A DNA stretch of 14,899 nucleotides from JBGPIK01 sp041484845 (GTDB lineage: Bacteria > Desulfobacterota > Binatia > UBA9968): contig JBGPIK010000139.1 of NCBI GenBank assembly GCA_041484845.1, forward strand, positions 1-14,899, read 5' to 3'. Within the stretch, counting starts at the first letter, position 1; the number at the start of each line of letters is the position of its first letter. Shown piece after piece: positions 14,561-14,899 of the stretch. The notes beneath the pieces were generated by a model that had not been told where the DNA came from, did not search any database, and was given only the letters and a program-made list of their open reading frames with translations. The translations under genes and the position numbers were made by a program.

Positions 14561-14899
14561 ATGCAACGGATTAAACCGTCGCGCCTTGGTGCATTCGGGC
14601 TCGTTTCAATTGCGGTTGGATTGATCGGTTTGTATGGATTTTCCAAGCTCTTCGAATATTTTCGAGAGGGTGAGAGCCGAACTGTCAATGCCGCAGAAAT
14701 TCAATCGCCCGGCACTGCGCGGGTTGAGCGATTTGACTTTGATCAGAAAGGGATCGAAGGCTGGAAGAGCGTCGCTGGCCAGTGGACGGTAGAAGAAATG
14801 GCCGGGGTGCCGAGCGGGAAACGGGTCCTGATGCTGCGGCCCCAAGGAAGTGATTTTAATGTCATCGTCGCCCCGGGAGGTCCGCATAGCGATGTAGAT
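14561..14899 (+). CDS. Membrane-anchored extracytoplasmic protein, 3' end outside the window
   Basis: Open frame of at least 113 codons that runs off the window end. The start at ATG 14561 is preferred over ATG 14543 because AAAGGA lies 7 bases upstream of it. A basic N-terminus (Arg3, Lys5, Arg8) precedes a membrane helix (about 11-28). This suggests a signal anchor with the rest outside. Residues 57-113 have 'RFDFDQKGIEGWKSVAGQWTV', then 'PSGKRVLMLRP', 'FNVIV' and 'SDVD'. This recalls a beta-sandwich (concanavalin/laminin-G-like) family with 'FdFd....P.GW....G.W.v..d..aPSG..vL'. It follows the PepSY-like gene by 54 bases and is probably in the same transcript. The function is unknown. Confidence 0.7.
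   Translation, partial: MQRIKPSRLGAFGLVSIAVGLIGLYGFSKLFEYFREGESRTVNAAEIQSPGTARVERFDFDQKGIEGWKSVAGQWTVEEMAGVPSGKRVLMLRPQGSDFNVIVAPGGPHSDVD

Overview
The window looks like chromosomal DNA of an uncultured, Gram-negative (diderm), probably free-living bacterium. The signs are a lipoprotein, several Sec signal peptides, a CHASE2 sensor, orphan ABC-type binding proteins and a moderate GC content (mid-50s % by eye). The mix of an iron/thiamine-type solute-binding protein, an M20 hydrolase, a dienelactone-hydrolase-like enzyme and a chromate operon recalls soil or groundwater lineages such as deltaproteobacteria-like, Binatia or NC10 groups. That taxonomic guess is weak and rests only on general resemblance. 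I saw no rRNA, intact tRNA, insertion sequence, phage gene or CRISPR array. No gene-free stretch exceeds 300 bases.

Layout. (1) 152-817 (+): a BamE/SmpA-like lipoprotein, convergent with the next block. (2) 6801-914 (-): a four-gene operon-like run, in transcription order a secreted TPR-CHAT protein (4417-6801), a small two-helix membrane protein of the DUF5706/Pycsar-effector type (3806-4306), a membrane CHASE2 class III nucleotide cyclase (1861-3762) and a secreted FecR-like/TPR protein (914-1864). (3) 11045-6845 (-): an M20 metallopeptidase-family protein, a solute-binding protein, a small secreted protein and a dienelactone-hydrolase-family protein. These lie upstream of block 2 on the same strand. 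(4) 11213-14899: a chromate-resistance locus with a stand-alone ChrB C-domain protein on the minus strand. Divergent from it on the plus strand are full-length ChrB, a two-domain ChrA, a PepSY-like secreted protein and a membrane-anchored protein cut by the window end.

How the genes may work together. Block 2 is the most interesting. The CHAT protein, the FecR/TPR protein and the CHASE2 domain are all predicted outside the cytoplasmic membrane. The cyclase domain faces the cytosol beside a membrane protein of the family that acts as effector in Pycsar (cyclic-pyrimidine) anti-phage immunity. The cyclase keeps both metal-binding aspartates and the transition-state Asn/Arg pair, but the residues that normally select the adenine base are replaced (Asp487, Gly561). 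A reasonable hypothesis is an envelope-sensing, cyclic-nucleotide-triggered membrane-effector system that differs from soluble Pycsar cyclases. Its nucleotide product and its function cannot be read from sequence.

Block 4 has a compact 76-bp divergent control region. It holds a TTGACA promoter with an extended -10 and a CACA-GTT-TGTG palindrome placed as a repressor site would be, consistent with ChrB-type regulation of chromate efflux.
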